Shown here: positions 47,618 through 55,440 of the stretch, one piece after another
Numbering within the stretch: position 1 is the stretch's first letter
How the letters are laid out: each line of letters starts with the position of its first letter
Assembly: GCF_004363075.1 (NCBI RefSeq)
Contig: NZ_SNYN01000001.1
Span: 411,938-475,937 of the forward strand
Direction of reading: 5' to 3'
DNA: 64,000 bases
Source: Actinorugispora endophytica
GTDB lineage: Bacteria > Actinomycetota > Actinomycetes > Streptosporangiales > Streptosporangiaceae
Translations under genes and position numbers: made by a program
Notes under the pieces: model-generated
Databases searched by the model: none
What the model saw: only the letters and a program-made list of their open reading frames with translations
Told to the model about the DNA's origin: nothing

Positions 47618-48517
47618 CTAGAGACCGGTCATGACGAGGGAGAGGGCCGGGTAGCCCAGCATGACGAGGAAGCCCGCGAAGAGCAGCACCACGGGCAGGC
47701 TCATCTTCTCGGTGGCGGACTGGGCCTCGGCGTCCATCTCGGCCAGGTGCTGCGTGCGCAGCGTCCTGGCCTTGGCCGCGAGGGAGCCGCGCACCCGCGC
47801 GCCGTCGGACCCGGCCAGCTGCAGGCTGGCCGAGAGCTCGGCGAACTCGGGCACGTCGTAGCGGTCGCCGAGCTCGCGCAGCGCCGCCCACGGCGGCCTA
47901 CGGTCCAGCGCGGCGCCGCGCAGGGCGGTCCTGATGCGAGTCATCGCCCAGCTGGTGCTGGTGGCGGTGGCGTCGGTGAGCGCGCCGTTCACGCCCGCGC
48001 CGCCCGCCAGGGCGACCACCACCAGGTCCGAGAACCCGGCGAGGGCGTGCCGCATCAACTTGCGGCGCTTGTTCGCCTCGTCCCGCAGCGACGAGTCGGG
48101 CGCGAACCACAGGACCAGCGCGAACAGGACCCACCCGCCCAGCGCCACCAGGGGGGGCAGATTGACCCCGGCGAGCGCCATCAGCGTGCCGATGAACGGA
48201 GGCGCCACAATGCCCAGCAGCAGGACGGTGAACTTCTCCGCCAGGTAGCGCTCGGCGTCGCGCTCGCACACCGCCAGGTCGCGCAGGACCTTGGGGCCGG
48301 GCAGCCCCAGCGTGGACAGCACCGGGACGCCGAGGGTGCCCAGGCGCGCCGTGAACCCCTCGTCCGGGGTCGCGACGCGCGCCGCGCGCGGCGGGGGCGG
48401 GTCGGACAGCCGCTCGGCGAGGCTCGGGCGGGCGAACCGCACCGCCAGGACCAGCCAGGCCCCGATGCCGACGGCGACGCCACCGAGGGCCACGAACAGC
48501 AGGTCGCTCTGGGTCAC
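47618..48517 (-). CDS. tadC: TadC inner-membrane platform protein
   Basis: The 299-residue T2SSF-family protein has an N-terminal span, two central spans (LGIVAPPFIGTLMALAGVN, ALGGWVLFALVLWFAP) and a C-terminal span (VVLLFAGFLVMLGYPALSLVM). It carries the cytoplasmic helical domain with GFSDLVVVALAGGAGVNGAL. GTG 48517 overlaps the tadB stop. It works with TadB as the platform for pilin extraction. Confidence 0.9.
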   Translation of the reverse strand: MTQSDLLFVALGGVAVGIGAWLVLAVRFARPSLAERLSDPPPPRAARVATPDEGFTARLGTLGVPVLSTLGLPGPKVLRDLAVCERDAERYLAEKFTVLLLGIVAPPFIGTLMALAGVNLPPLVALGGWVLFALVLWFAPDSSLRDEANKRRKLMRHALAGFSDLVVVALAGGAGVNGALTDATATSTSWAMTRIRTALRGAALDRRPPWAALRELGDRYDVPEFAELSASLQLAGSDGARVRGSLAAKARTLRTQHLAEMDAEAQSATEKMSLPVVLLFAGFLVMLGYPALSLVMTGL

Positions 48518-49377
48518 GCGGCCCCGCCTTCCGGTACGGGCCCGGGCGCGAGCACGCGCGGGCCGAGCTTGGGACGCGACATCCGGGTCAGCCAGACCAG
48601 GGCCAGCGCCCACAGGCCGCCGATCACGGCCAGCACCAGCTGGCCGACGAAGCCGTCGAAGGGCGCCATGTAGTCGGGGCTGAACATCAGCAGGAACACC
48701 GCCATCCCGAGGGTGACCGCGATGATGATGCGGGTGGAGGTGCGCATGCGCGCCCGGCTGGCCGCCAGCCGGACCAGCATGCTCGCCTGGTCGCGCGCGG
48801 CCTCGGCCAGGGTGCCGAGCAGGGTGCCGAGGTCGGCCGCGTGCCGGTTGGCCGCGCTGCTCAGCGCGGCGGCGACCAGGTCGGCGGTGGGGTTGTCGAC
48901 GTCGTCGGCGAACGCCTCCAGCGCCGCGTGGGGGGAGCCGCCCGAGCGCATCCGCTCGGCGAGCCGGGCCACGTCGGCGCTGATCGGCTCGGGCGCGATG
49001 GGCAGCGTCGCGGTGATGGCCTGGTGCAGGCCCGAGGAGCCCGCCATCAGGTCGCGCAGCATCTCCGTCCACGCCGCGACGGCCTCGATCTTGTCGACCT
49101 GCTTCTGGTGGTGGCGATCGGGCCCGAGCAGGACGGGCAGCCACCAGCCGCCCACCCCGGCGAGGATCCCCGCGACCGGCCACCCGGTGACCAGCCAGAC
49201 CAGGATCCCGCCCGCGACCGCGAGCACGAGCCGGAGGGGGCGCCCCCGCTCGAACGGGGCGGAGCGCAGCCTGCGCACCCTCTTCCCCGCCTGGGGGTCG
49301 GCGAGGACGGCCAGCACGAGCCAGATCCCCGCCCCGACGGCGACCCCGCCCGCGGCGGTGACGATCAGCGGAATCAC
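48514..49377 (-). CDS. tadB: TadB inner-membrane platform protein
   Basis: This 287-residue T2SSF-domain protein has WTEMLRDLMAGSSGLHQAITATLPIAPEPI, ADLVAAALSSAANRHAADLGTLLGTLAEAARDQASM and terminal membrane spans. GTG 49377 overlaps the tadA stop as GTGA. It is the direct partner of TadC. Confidence 0.9.
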   Translation of the reverse strand: MIPLIVTAAGGVAVGAGIWLVLAVLADPQAGKRVRRLRSAPFERGRPLRLVLAVAGGILVWLVTGWPVAGILAGVGGWWLPVLLGPDRHHQKQVDKIEAVAAWTEMLRDLMAGSSGLHQAITATLPIAPEPISADVARLAERMRSGGSPHAALEAFADDVDNPTADLVAAALSSAANRHAADLGTLLGTLAEAARDQASMLVRLAASRARMRTSTRIIIAVTLGMAVFLLMFSPDYMAPFDGFVGQLVLAVIGGLWALALVWLTRMSRPKLGPRVLAPGPVPEGGAA

Positions 49378-50738
49378 GCCGACCACCCGCCCACGCCGGC
49401 GCCGCCGCGCAGCAGCGCGATGTCGAAGCCCGCCTCGGCGAGCGCGTCGATGGTGTCGGGGCTGGGCGGCGCCGACGGCAGCACCTCGCCGTTGGGGCGG
49501 CGCCGGTAGACCTCGTTGGAGACCACGCGCTGGTCCTCCGCTCCGACGACCTCGCGCACGCTCGTCACCATGCGGTTGCCGTTGGGGGTGGCCGAGACGT
49601 GCACCACGAGGTGCACCGCCGAGGCCACCAGCGCGGCGGTGGCCTCCAGCGGCAGCCGCTCGGCGGACTGCGCGGCGTAGGCGCCGAACTTGGTGAAGGC
49701 GCCGGACGAGTCGCTGGCGTGCAGGGTGGTGAGGCTGCCGTCGTTGCCCTGGCTCATCGCGTTGAGCAGCGGGACCGTCTCGTGGCCGCGCGTCTCGCCG
49801 ACGATGACGCGGTCGGGCGACATGCGCAGCGCGGTGCGGACGAGGTCGGCGATGGTGATCTGGCCGGTCCCCTCGATGTTGGCGGGGCGCGCCTGGAGCG
49901 CGACGCAGTCGGGGTGCGCGTCGCCCTTGTCCAGGCCGAGCTCGAAGACGTCCTCGATGGTGACCAGGCGCTCGTGCGGGGGGATCTCCGACGCGATCGC
50001 GCGCAGCAGAGTCGTCTTGCCCGCGCCGGTGCCGCCGGTGATGACCATGTTGCGCCGCGAGCGCACCGCCGCGCGCAGCAGCGCGACCAGGACGGTGTCG
50101 AGCGTGCCCAGGTCCTGGAGCTGCTCCAGGCTGGTGGTGCTGTAGCGGTGGCGGCGGATGGAGACGGACGGCTCGCGCGCGACCTCCATGACGGCGTTCA
50201 GCCGCTCCCCGCCGGGCAGCTGCATGTCCAGGATGGGCGCGCCGGGGTCGAAGCGCCGCTCGCCCGTCGTGGACTCGGCGGCGACCCGTCGGACCAGGGC
50301 GATCAGCTCGGCCGGGTCGTTGAACACGTCGGTGCGCTGCTCGCGCCTGCCGTCGGCGTAGCGGACCCAGACGCGGGTCCCGTTGCAGTTGATGTTCTCG
50401 ATGTCGGGGTCGTCCAGCAGGGGTTGCAGCGGGCCGAGCCCGCTCACCTGGGCCAGAACGCGCCGGGAGATGGCGGCCTCGGTGGCCGAGTCCAGCACCG
50501 GGCGCCCCGAGGCCAGGGCGTCGCTGGCCGCCTCGTCCAGGATCCGGGCGATGGTCCGCTCGGCGCGCCTGCGGTACTCCTGGCTGGAGTCGTCGGTCCC
50601 GTCGCGCATCGCCTCGCTCAGGCGGCGGGTGGTCTCGGCGGCCACCCACTCGGTCCACTCGCCGACCACCCTCAGGTGGCCGGGGTCGACGACGCGGCCC
50701 GGGTCCTCGTAGAAGGAGGAGGGGTCGGACTCGGTCAT
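49374..50738 (-). CDS. tadA: TadA/CpaF secretion ATPase
   Basis: This type II/IV secretion ATPase (454 residues) has an N-terminal helical domain, LLDDPDIENINCNGT, Walker A in VITGGTGAGKTTLLRAIAS, Walker B-type IEDVFEL, the His box SLTTLHASD and VGETRGHE. It drives assembly of the Flp pilus. It overlaps both neighbours by 4 nt. Confidence 0.95.
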   Translation of the reverse strand: MTESDPSSFYEDPGRVVDPGHLRVVGEWTEWVAAETTRRLSEAMRDGTDDSSQEYRRRAERTIARILDEAASDALASGRPVLDSATEAAISRRVLAQVSGLGPLQPLLDDPDIENINCNGTRVWVRYADGRREQRTDVFNDPAELIALVRRVAAESTTGERRFDPGAPILDMQLPGGERLNAVMEVAREPSVSIRRHRYSTTSLEQLQDLGTLDTVLVALLRAAVRSRRNMVITGGTGAGKTTLLRAIASEIPPHERLVTIEDVFELGLDKGDAHPDCVALQARPANIEGTGQITIADLVRTALRMSPDRVIVGETRGHETVPLLNAMSQGNDGSLTTLHASDSSGAFTKFGAYAAQSAERLPLEATAALVASAVHLVVHVSATPNGNRMVTSVREVVGAEDQRVVSNEVYRRRPNGEVLPSAPPSPDTIDALAEAGFDIALLRGGAGVGGWSA

Positions 50739-51499
50739 GACTGGACCCCCACCGGTCGGGTGTCCGGTGCCGGGATCGGTGCGGTCTCCTCGGCGAGCCG
50801 CCGCGCCAGCACGGCCGCGGTCTTGAACAGCGGGCGCTTGTGCGGGCGCCGGTCGTTGCGCTCACCCCGGAGGAAGGCCGCGGCCTTGTCGTCGCGGCCG
50901 ATCCGCTCCGCGACGGGCAGGCCGGTGGCCTCGGCGATCTCCGACGTGGAGTCCGCGCCGGTCCTGACGACGACCCGGAGGTCCCGGAACGCCTCGCGGA
51001 ACGCGGCGGCCGAGTCCTTGACCCTGCGCAGCTGCGCGAGGTCGTCCTGGACCACGAGGACCACGACGTCGGCGGCCATGGCCAGGCGGGCCGCCGGGGA
51101 GCGGGGCGCGAGCCGGCCCAGGTCGACGACGACCGCCGGGGCCTGGTCGGCCCCGAGGATCCCGGGGTTCTGGGCGAGCAGCTCCACCGCCCCGTTGGCC
51201 CGGTCGGCCGTGGTGGGCGCGGCGCAGACCGGGAGCCCGCCGGGCAGCGCCTGGGAGTGCGCGAGCGGTCCGCCGGTGGCGCCGCCGTTCTCGGCCGGGC
51301 CGCGGCGCGCGGCCGCGGCGAGGTCGATGAGCGCCGGTGACGCGTGCAGACGGTACCTGGTGGCGATGTCGCCACCGGAGGCGTCGGCCTCGACCAGCAC
51401 GGCGCCCGCCTCGCCGGGCCACACCGACGCCAGGGCCATGGACAGCGTCGTCACACCGGGGGCGCCGCCCAGGGAGAAGAGCGCTACCGTCCGCGTCAC
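50735..51499 (-). CDS. tadZ: TadZ/CpaE-like MinD-family protein
   Basis: The 254-residue protein begins VALFSLGGAPGVTTLSMALA, a Walker A variant in which the signature lysine is replaced (GVTT instead of GKTT). Later motifs include VVVDLGRLAPRSP and VVLVVQDDLAQLRRV. TadZ localises the machine at a site on the membrane. GTG 51499 overlaps the cpaB stop by 4 nt. Confidence 0.82.
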   Translation of the reverse strand: MTRTVALFSLGGAPGVTTLSMALASVWPGEAGAVLVEADASGGDIATRYRLHASPALIDLAAAARRGPAENGGATGGPLAHSQALPGGLPVCAAPTTADRANGAVELLAQNPGILGADQAPAVVVDLGRLAPRSPAARLAMAADVVVLVVQDDLAQLRRVKDSAAAFREAFRDLRVVVRTGADSTSEIAEATGLPVAERIGRDDKAAAFLRGERNDRRPHKRPLFKTAAVLARRLAEETAPIPAPDTRPVGVQS

Positions 51500-52209
51500 T
51501 GGCCACCGTCCTGCGGGGAGACCTGGACCACGGTGATGTTCTCGGAGGCCGCCGCGGAGGCGACCTGGGCCGCGTCCGCGGCGCTGACCACGAGCTCCAC
51601 GACCGCGGGGCCGTCGGCGGTCCCGGGCTCGAAGGACTGGAGGTGGGCCGCGTACGCCTGGACGCCCGGGGTCGTGGCCCCTCCTCCGGCCCCGCCCGCG
51701 TTGCCGCCGGCGTTGCCGCCCGCGTTCTGCGATCCGAGGACCACGACCGAGACCCTCGCCCCCGGCTCCAGGGAGGTCGGGAAGCGGCCCGGCGCCAGCG
51801 AGGCGCCCACGACCGCCTGCCCGGTCACCGGGTACGCCGAGTCCGTGCCCAGCGCGGTCTCGGGCAGCACGCTGCCTTCTGCCACCGGGAGGGTGAGCGT
51901 CTGGCCGATGACCTCCTCCAGCCGGTCGTCGAAGACGACCGACAGGCCCTGCGTCCCGGCGAGTTCGGTGACCTGGAGGTCGCCCGCCGTCACCACGTGC
52001 CCGGCGGGCAGGTCGCCACCGGCGACCAGCACCCCCTGGCGGTCGTCGAGCTGGTCGGCGGCGGTGGCCGCGATGAGCCCGCCCGCCGCCATCAGTGCCA
52101 CGCCGAATCCGAGCCAGCGCCATCGCCGCGGGCCGTTCCCCAGCAGCCGGACCGGTGGCGTGCCGCCCTTGGCGGTCCGGTTCGCTCCGGTCGTCGCTGT
52201 CTCAACCAC
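51496..52209 (-). CDS. cpaB: CpaB/RcpC-type SAF-domain pilus assembly protein
   Basis: The 237-residue protein has an N-terminal membrane span (FGVALMAAGGLIAATAAD). A SAF domain (VLVAGGDLPAGHVVTAGDLQV) and a second beta region (LEPGARVSVVVLGSQ) follow, with a Gly/Asn-rich insert. It is anchored with its domains outside the membrane. GTG 52209 is the first start after the upstream gene (13-bp gap). Confidence 0.85.
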   Translation of the reverse strand: MVETATTGANRTAKGGTPPVRLLGNGPRRWRWLGFGVALMAAGGLIAATAADQLDDRQGVLVAGGDLPAGHVVTAGDLQVTELAGTQGLSVVFDDRLEEVIGQTLTLPVAEGSVLPETALGTDSAYPVTGQAVVGASLAPGRFPTSLEPGARVSVVVLGSQNAGGNAGGNAGGAGGGATTPGVQAYAAHLQSFEPGTADGPAVVELVVSAADAAQVASAAASENITVVQVSPQDGGQ

Positions 52210-52222
52210 GGTCTCTTCCGTC

Positions 52223-53068
52223 CTATCCCTGACCCACGCCGGTCACCAGGCTCTGGGCCTCCTTGACCGTAAGTTCGACCTCCGACGCCACGACGACGGG
52301 ACCCAGCGTCCCGTTCTGGCCGTCGGAGAAGTTCCAGCCGATGTCCCAGGTGACCTCGGCCTTGACCGGGAAAGCGCCGCCGGGCTCGGCGTCCGAGGAG
52401 CGGGTGTAGACGTGCCCGCAGTCGGGGGACTCCGAGGCCGGGTCGTGCGCCGCCGGGTCGTAGGGGGTGCCCGGACCCTCGCAGACGATCTCGGTGCCGT
52501 CGCCCAGCGTCCACTTCGTCCGCACGGGGGCCGCGGTGACCTCGGCGGAGAAGCCCTCGTCCGCCGCGACCGCGCTCTCGGCCTCCCAGCCGTCCGGTTC
52601 GAGCCACAGCCACACGGGCGTGTGCACGAGGATCTGGGAGTCGACGCCCGGCGAGGTGGCGATGTCCGGGGCCGGGATGTTCAGGGAGGCCATGGCCTCC
52701 CCGGCCAGGGTCTCGGGGTCGACCTCGTCCTCGCCGTCGGTCCCGTCGTAGTCGATGGACTCCCAGTCGATGGCGTCCCAGTCGACCGATTCCCAGTCCA
52801 CGGCGTCCCAGTCGACGGCGTCCCAGTCGACCGAGTCCCACTCGCTGCCGCCCGAGGGCGCGTCGGTCCCGCCGCTTCCGGACCCGCCGGTCCCGCCGCC
52901 GCCGTTGTTCTTCAGCCACCACTCGATCATGACCGCGCAGCCGCCACCGCCGGAGCTCCCGCACTCGACGCTGCCGAGGAAGGAGGGGGGCTCGGCGTGG
53001 GCGGGAGGCGCCACGCCCAGCGCGATCGCGGCGACCACCAGCGTGGTCGCGCCTGTTCGTCTCAACAC
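52223..53068 (-). CDS. Exported protein with acidic WDxVD pentad repeats, Tad locus
   Basis: The 281-residue protein has no known family that I recognise. GTG 53068 gives a clean signal peptide (TGATTLVVAAIALGVAPPAHA) and has GGGAG 8 bp upstream; it overlaps the lipoprotein stop by 7 bp. After a Gly/Ser-rich segment come six consecutive pentads of the form W-[DE]-[SA]-[VI]-D (about residues 75-105). A beta-rich domain with one Cys pair (EIVCEGPG, SPDCGHVY) and PKD-like aromatic residues follows. Its place between lipoprotein and cpaB suggests a pilus tip, adhesin or calcium-binding role. Confidence 0.75.
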   Translation of the reverse strand: MLRRTGATTLVVAAIALGVAPPAHAEPPSFLGSVECGSSGGGGCAVMIEWWLKNNGGGGTGGSGSGGTDAPSGGSEWDSVDWDAVDWDAVDWESVDWDAIDWESIDYDGTDGEDEVDPETLAGEAMASLNIPAPDIATSPGVDSQILVHTPVWLWLEPDGWEAESAVAADEGFSAEVTAAPVRTKWTLGDGTEIVCEGPGTPYDPAAHDPASESPDCGHVYTRSSDAEPGGAFPVKAEVTWDIGWNFSDGQNGTLGPVVVASEVELTVKEAQSLVTGVGQG

Positions 53069-53571
53069 GTTCCTGGCTCCCAGATTCGCAACTCGGAGAC
53101 GCGCCACACGAGCCCGTCATGGCTGACGCCCGCCTCGACGAGGCGACCCGCCCCGCCCTGGCCGGCGGTTCCCGCCGCGCTCCAACCGGAGTCGTCGACG
53201 CAGTCGGTGATCCGCGCGACCCCCTGCTCCACCTCGGTGACCACGGGGTCCAGCACCGGTTCGCCGCTCATCTGCCCGCCCTCGGCGCCCACCCCCGCGA
53301 GGGCCTGGTGCATCAGCTCCAGGGCTCCCCCGGTGGCGTAGCGTTCGAGGTCGGGCGGGGCGGTGTCGCCGGCGTGCGAGGCGTCGACGACCGTCGCCCA
53401 CATGTCGTTGTAGGCCGCGAGCACCGCGTCCTCGGCCGCCGTGGCCGTCTCCGTCGCGGAGGTCTCCGGCACTGCGACCGCTTGGGGTCCGGAGTCGTCC
53501 GCGCAGCCGGCGAGCAGTACGAGTACCGTCCCGCAGCCGACCAACGCCCCCAGGGCTCTGGCCGTCCTCAT
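53062..53571 (-). CDS. Small lipoprotein at the head of the Tad operon
   Basis: The 169-residue protein has a lipoprotein signal (ALGALVGCGTVLVLLAGCADD, lipobox LAGC). A mature part follows with AAYNDMWATVVDASHAGDTAPPDLERYATG and a terminal Cys pair. It resembles small secreted actinobacterial proteins with an NTF2-like outline, but no function is assigned. The first gene after the promoter at 53704, it is translated just ahead of the pentad-repeat protein. Confidence 0.75.
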   Translation of the reverse strand: MRTARALGALVGCGTVLVLLAGCADDSGPQAVAVPETSATETATAAEDAVLAAYNDMWATVVDASHAGDTAPPDLERYATGGALELMHQALAGVGAEGGQMSGEPVLDPVVTEVEQGVARITDCVDDSGWSAAGTAGQGGAGRLVEAGVSHDGLVWRVSELRIWEPGTC

Positions 53572-53703
53572 CTCACCACCCCGATCACACCCGGGCAGGT
53601 ATCGCACTGCGGACAGAGAAAGGCGCGGAGTCCCGCGCCGGGCGGCACCGGGTGCCGCCTTTCGTTTCGGACCGGGCTGGGGCATCCCAACCCCGGCACC
53701 GTA

Positions 53704-53732
53704 ATAGTAAGGGCACCAAAGCCACTTGACAA
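53704..53732 (-). promoter_or_regulatory. Promoter of the Tad operon
   Basis: On the minus strand TTGTCA (53727-53732) and TACTAT (53704-53709) are separated by exactly 17 bp. This close match to a vegetative sigma-factor promoter would give a leader of about 125 nt before the lipoprotein start at 53571. It is the clearest promoter in the window. Confidence 0.7.
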
Positions 53733-54443
53733 CCATTCAGAAAAGGCCTGGCCGGAGCATTCACCCTTGTACACCGGGGCCCGGCAACAGAAAGCGAGGC
53801 AACCGTGAACGTGACATGAACAACCCTCGGAACACCTGAAGCCAAAGGCGTTTCAGCTGATCAGAGCATATATTTGACCGTCATCCCGCTTATTTTCGCA
53901 CCTCATTCCACCCCCATCCCGGAGGGCGGGCGGGGAGGCGCAGCGGCCAGCGTATCCGAATAACGCACACAACCCGGCAGCCGAACGCCGCGCCATTCGG
54001 AGGAATAAAGCCGAACCGACTCGAATTCGACCCCGTTTCTTTACCGAAGCACCCTGTATTCGGCCACCGGAGCCGCACGGGGGAGCGGCAGCCGGGCACT
54101 CCGACCGCCGGCCCGCGGCCCCCTCGCCCGGCGAGAGTCCGCCGATCCGGCCGGCGTGTGTGATCGCTTGCAGTTTGCCTTGGTTTTAAGTGAGTTTATG
54201 GACCTGACGCGTGGTGCACAAGATCGGTGCCCGGCCTTTCGCCCCGAGCTTCCCGACGAAGCACGTATCCGCACGTCATCGGTCGTGCATCACCGGAAAA
54301 CAGAACCTCCGCTCACCCTCCGGAAGCCCTCGGGGCCCCGCCGCCACCCTCGCGACGGGGATACGGACGGGGTTTCGGTCCGAGTCTAGGGAGGTTCGGA
54401 CACCGGGACAATCCAGCGGCCCGCCCTGGCCCGCCCCCGTCGA
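53733..54443. other. Intergenic, relatively A/T-rich; no gene recognised
   Basis: About 700 bp between the Tad promoter and the first palindrome of the accessory region. Base composition is visibly less G/C-rich than elsewhere (for example 53830-54060 and 54170-54200). Open frames here have no recognisable product; it may be decayed DNA. Confidence 0.5.
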
Positions 54444-54499
54444 TGATCTTGGCGTTGCTGCCCTGAAACCGTGGTCCCAGGGCAGCAACGTCAAGACCA
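54444..54499. repeat. Palindrome (GATC-ended family, copy 7) abutting an ATPase fragment
   Basis: The arms 54444-54464 and 54478-54499 pair with few mismatches (TGATCTTGGCGTTGCTGCCC on the left). It is preceded by CCCGTCGATGATCT (54436-54449), shared with the copy at 56836. Homology to an AAA ATPase begins 6 bp after it. Confidence 0.8.
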
Positions 54500-54504
54500 C
54501 CACG

Positions 54505-54915
54505 GTCCTGGCCTCCACGCTCTATACGGATCCGGTGGAGCCCGACACGCTCCCCGTGGCGGGGATCTTCGGTCCGAACGCCTCCGGCAAGAGCAACGTT
54601 CTGGACGCCCTTTCGTTCATGCAGCGCATGGTGCGCTCGTCGATGGCCGACCACGAACCGGACGCCGGAATCGAGCGGCACCGTCCGACCGAGGGTGAGA
54701 TCGCCGAGGTCGAGGAGCGGTACGCCGATGCCCCGGAATCCCTCCGCCGCAACCGGATCCGCAGCCTCGACCGGGTGGAGCTCCTCTTCCACCACCGCTC
54801 CGCCGACGACGACGTCCGGCCGCTCGGTGTCAGACAGCAGTCCCAGGGCACCATCGCCCTGCTGAACCTGGGGCACAACGTCGTCGCCGCGTTGCGGACG
54901 AGGGGTTCGGCTCCG
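54505..54915 (+). pseudogene. Remnant of an AAA-family ATPase
   Basis: The frame encodes the N-terminal ATPase part with Walker A (LPVAGIFGPNASGKSNVLDALSFM). About 90 residues later comes a segment typical of the C-terminal half of such proteins (RQQSQGTIALLNLGHNVVAALRTRG), after which similarity stops and the frame drifts. The usual start (LRF-x-NH-S-type N-terminus), a large middle and the Walker B end are missing. Intact relatives belong to AbiEii/OLD-like and AAA_15 groups linked to phage defence. The 5' end coincides with a palindrome. Confidence 0.65.
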
Positions 54916-55295
54916 CCACCCGGGTCTACAGCGAGGACGACGACCTTGGCTGACGTGGACAGGCCTCGCAGACGGACATCACTCGACCGACGCGAGGGTG
55001 CCCGTAATCCCAGGAAGAAGGTCCTCGTGGTTCGACCTAGTCGGACCTGGTTCGGCGTAGTGGTGTCTGGCCTGGTTGCCGGGGGTTTTCGGAGGCGCCC
55101 GGCTTCAGTCGGGTGCGGAATGTTCCGAAGTCGCATGTTGACACCCGGTTGACACGTTGCCCCGGTGGCGCGGGGCGGGGATTGCCGGCTGCTCCCGTGT
55201 TCGTCGGACGCCGGATCTTCCCTGCGTGAGCGGCCGGTATCTGCCGATTCCGCTGACAGCCTGCGGCTTCCTGGTTACCGTTTTTACGGTGAGTG
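54916..55295. other. Intergenic region before the 38-codon gene
   Basis: No gene is supported. Two TTGACA sequences (from 55138 and 55152) could be -35 elements for the downstream pair, but no matching -10 follows at the right distance. Confidence 0.4.
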
Positions 55296-55312
55296 TCCTG
55301 TAGCAGACAGGA
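55277..55312 (+). promoter_or_regulatory. Two small stem-loops over the ribosome site of the 38-codon gene
   Basis: ACCGT-TTTT-ACGGT (55277-55290) is followed by TCCTGT-AGCAG-ACAGGA (55296-55312). The second stem includes the ACAGGAG ribosome site, so folding could limit translation of the small gene. Confidence 0.4.
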
Positions 55313-55321
55313 GTCAAGAGC

Positions 55322-55438
55322 GTGGGAAAGCACGAGAACCAGGACAAACCCGCTGACGCGGGCAACGACCCGAAGCCGACGCAGGATTCCGACAGTCCCA
55401 GCCCGCATGGCGGCGGTGGCGAGAAGACTGGAAAATAG
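55322..55438 (+). CDS. 38-residue candidate RiPP precursor coupled to a PIMT-like methyltransferase
   Basis: GTG 55322 has AGGAG with an 8-nt spacer, and the TAG (55436-55438) is 2 bp before the methyltransferase start, so the pair is translationally coupled. The peptide has five Asp (8, 12, 16, 22, 24), five Lys, five Pro and seven Gly, no Cys and no aromatic residue. The middle reads NDPKPTQDSDSPSP and the end has a GGGG run. Absence of Cys rules out a lanthipeptide. A hydrophilic Asp-rich peptide directly ahead of an isoaspartate-type methyltransferase fits an aspartimide-forming (imiditide-like) substrate. Function is inferred from position and composition. Confidence 0.6.
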   Translation: MGKHENQDKPADAGNDPKPTQDSDSPSPHGGGGEKTGK

Positions 55439-55440
55439 CG

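Noticed and set aside
48514-51375. 953-codon minus-strand frame that seems to fuse several Tad genes
   Set aside because: Only the last 287 codons (TadB) are real; the remainder overlaps tadA in the wrong frame.
52755-53126. Ser/Thr/Gln repeat protein on the plus strand
   Set aside because: It is the antisense of the WDxVD pentads; the minus-strand frame has a signal peptide and an operon position.
54211-55152. 313-codon frame as an intact gene
   Set aside because: Only about 135 codons resemble an ATPase; the flanks are non-conserved and it lacks the Walker B region.
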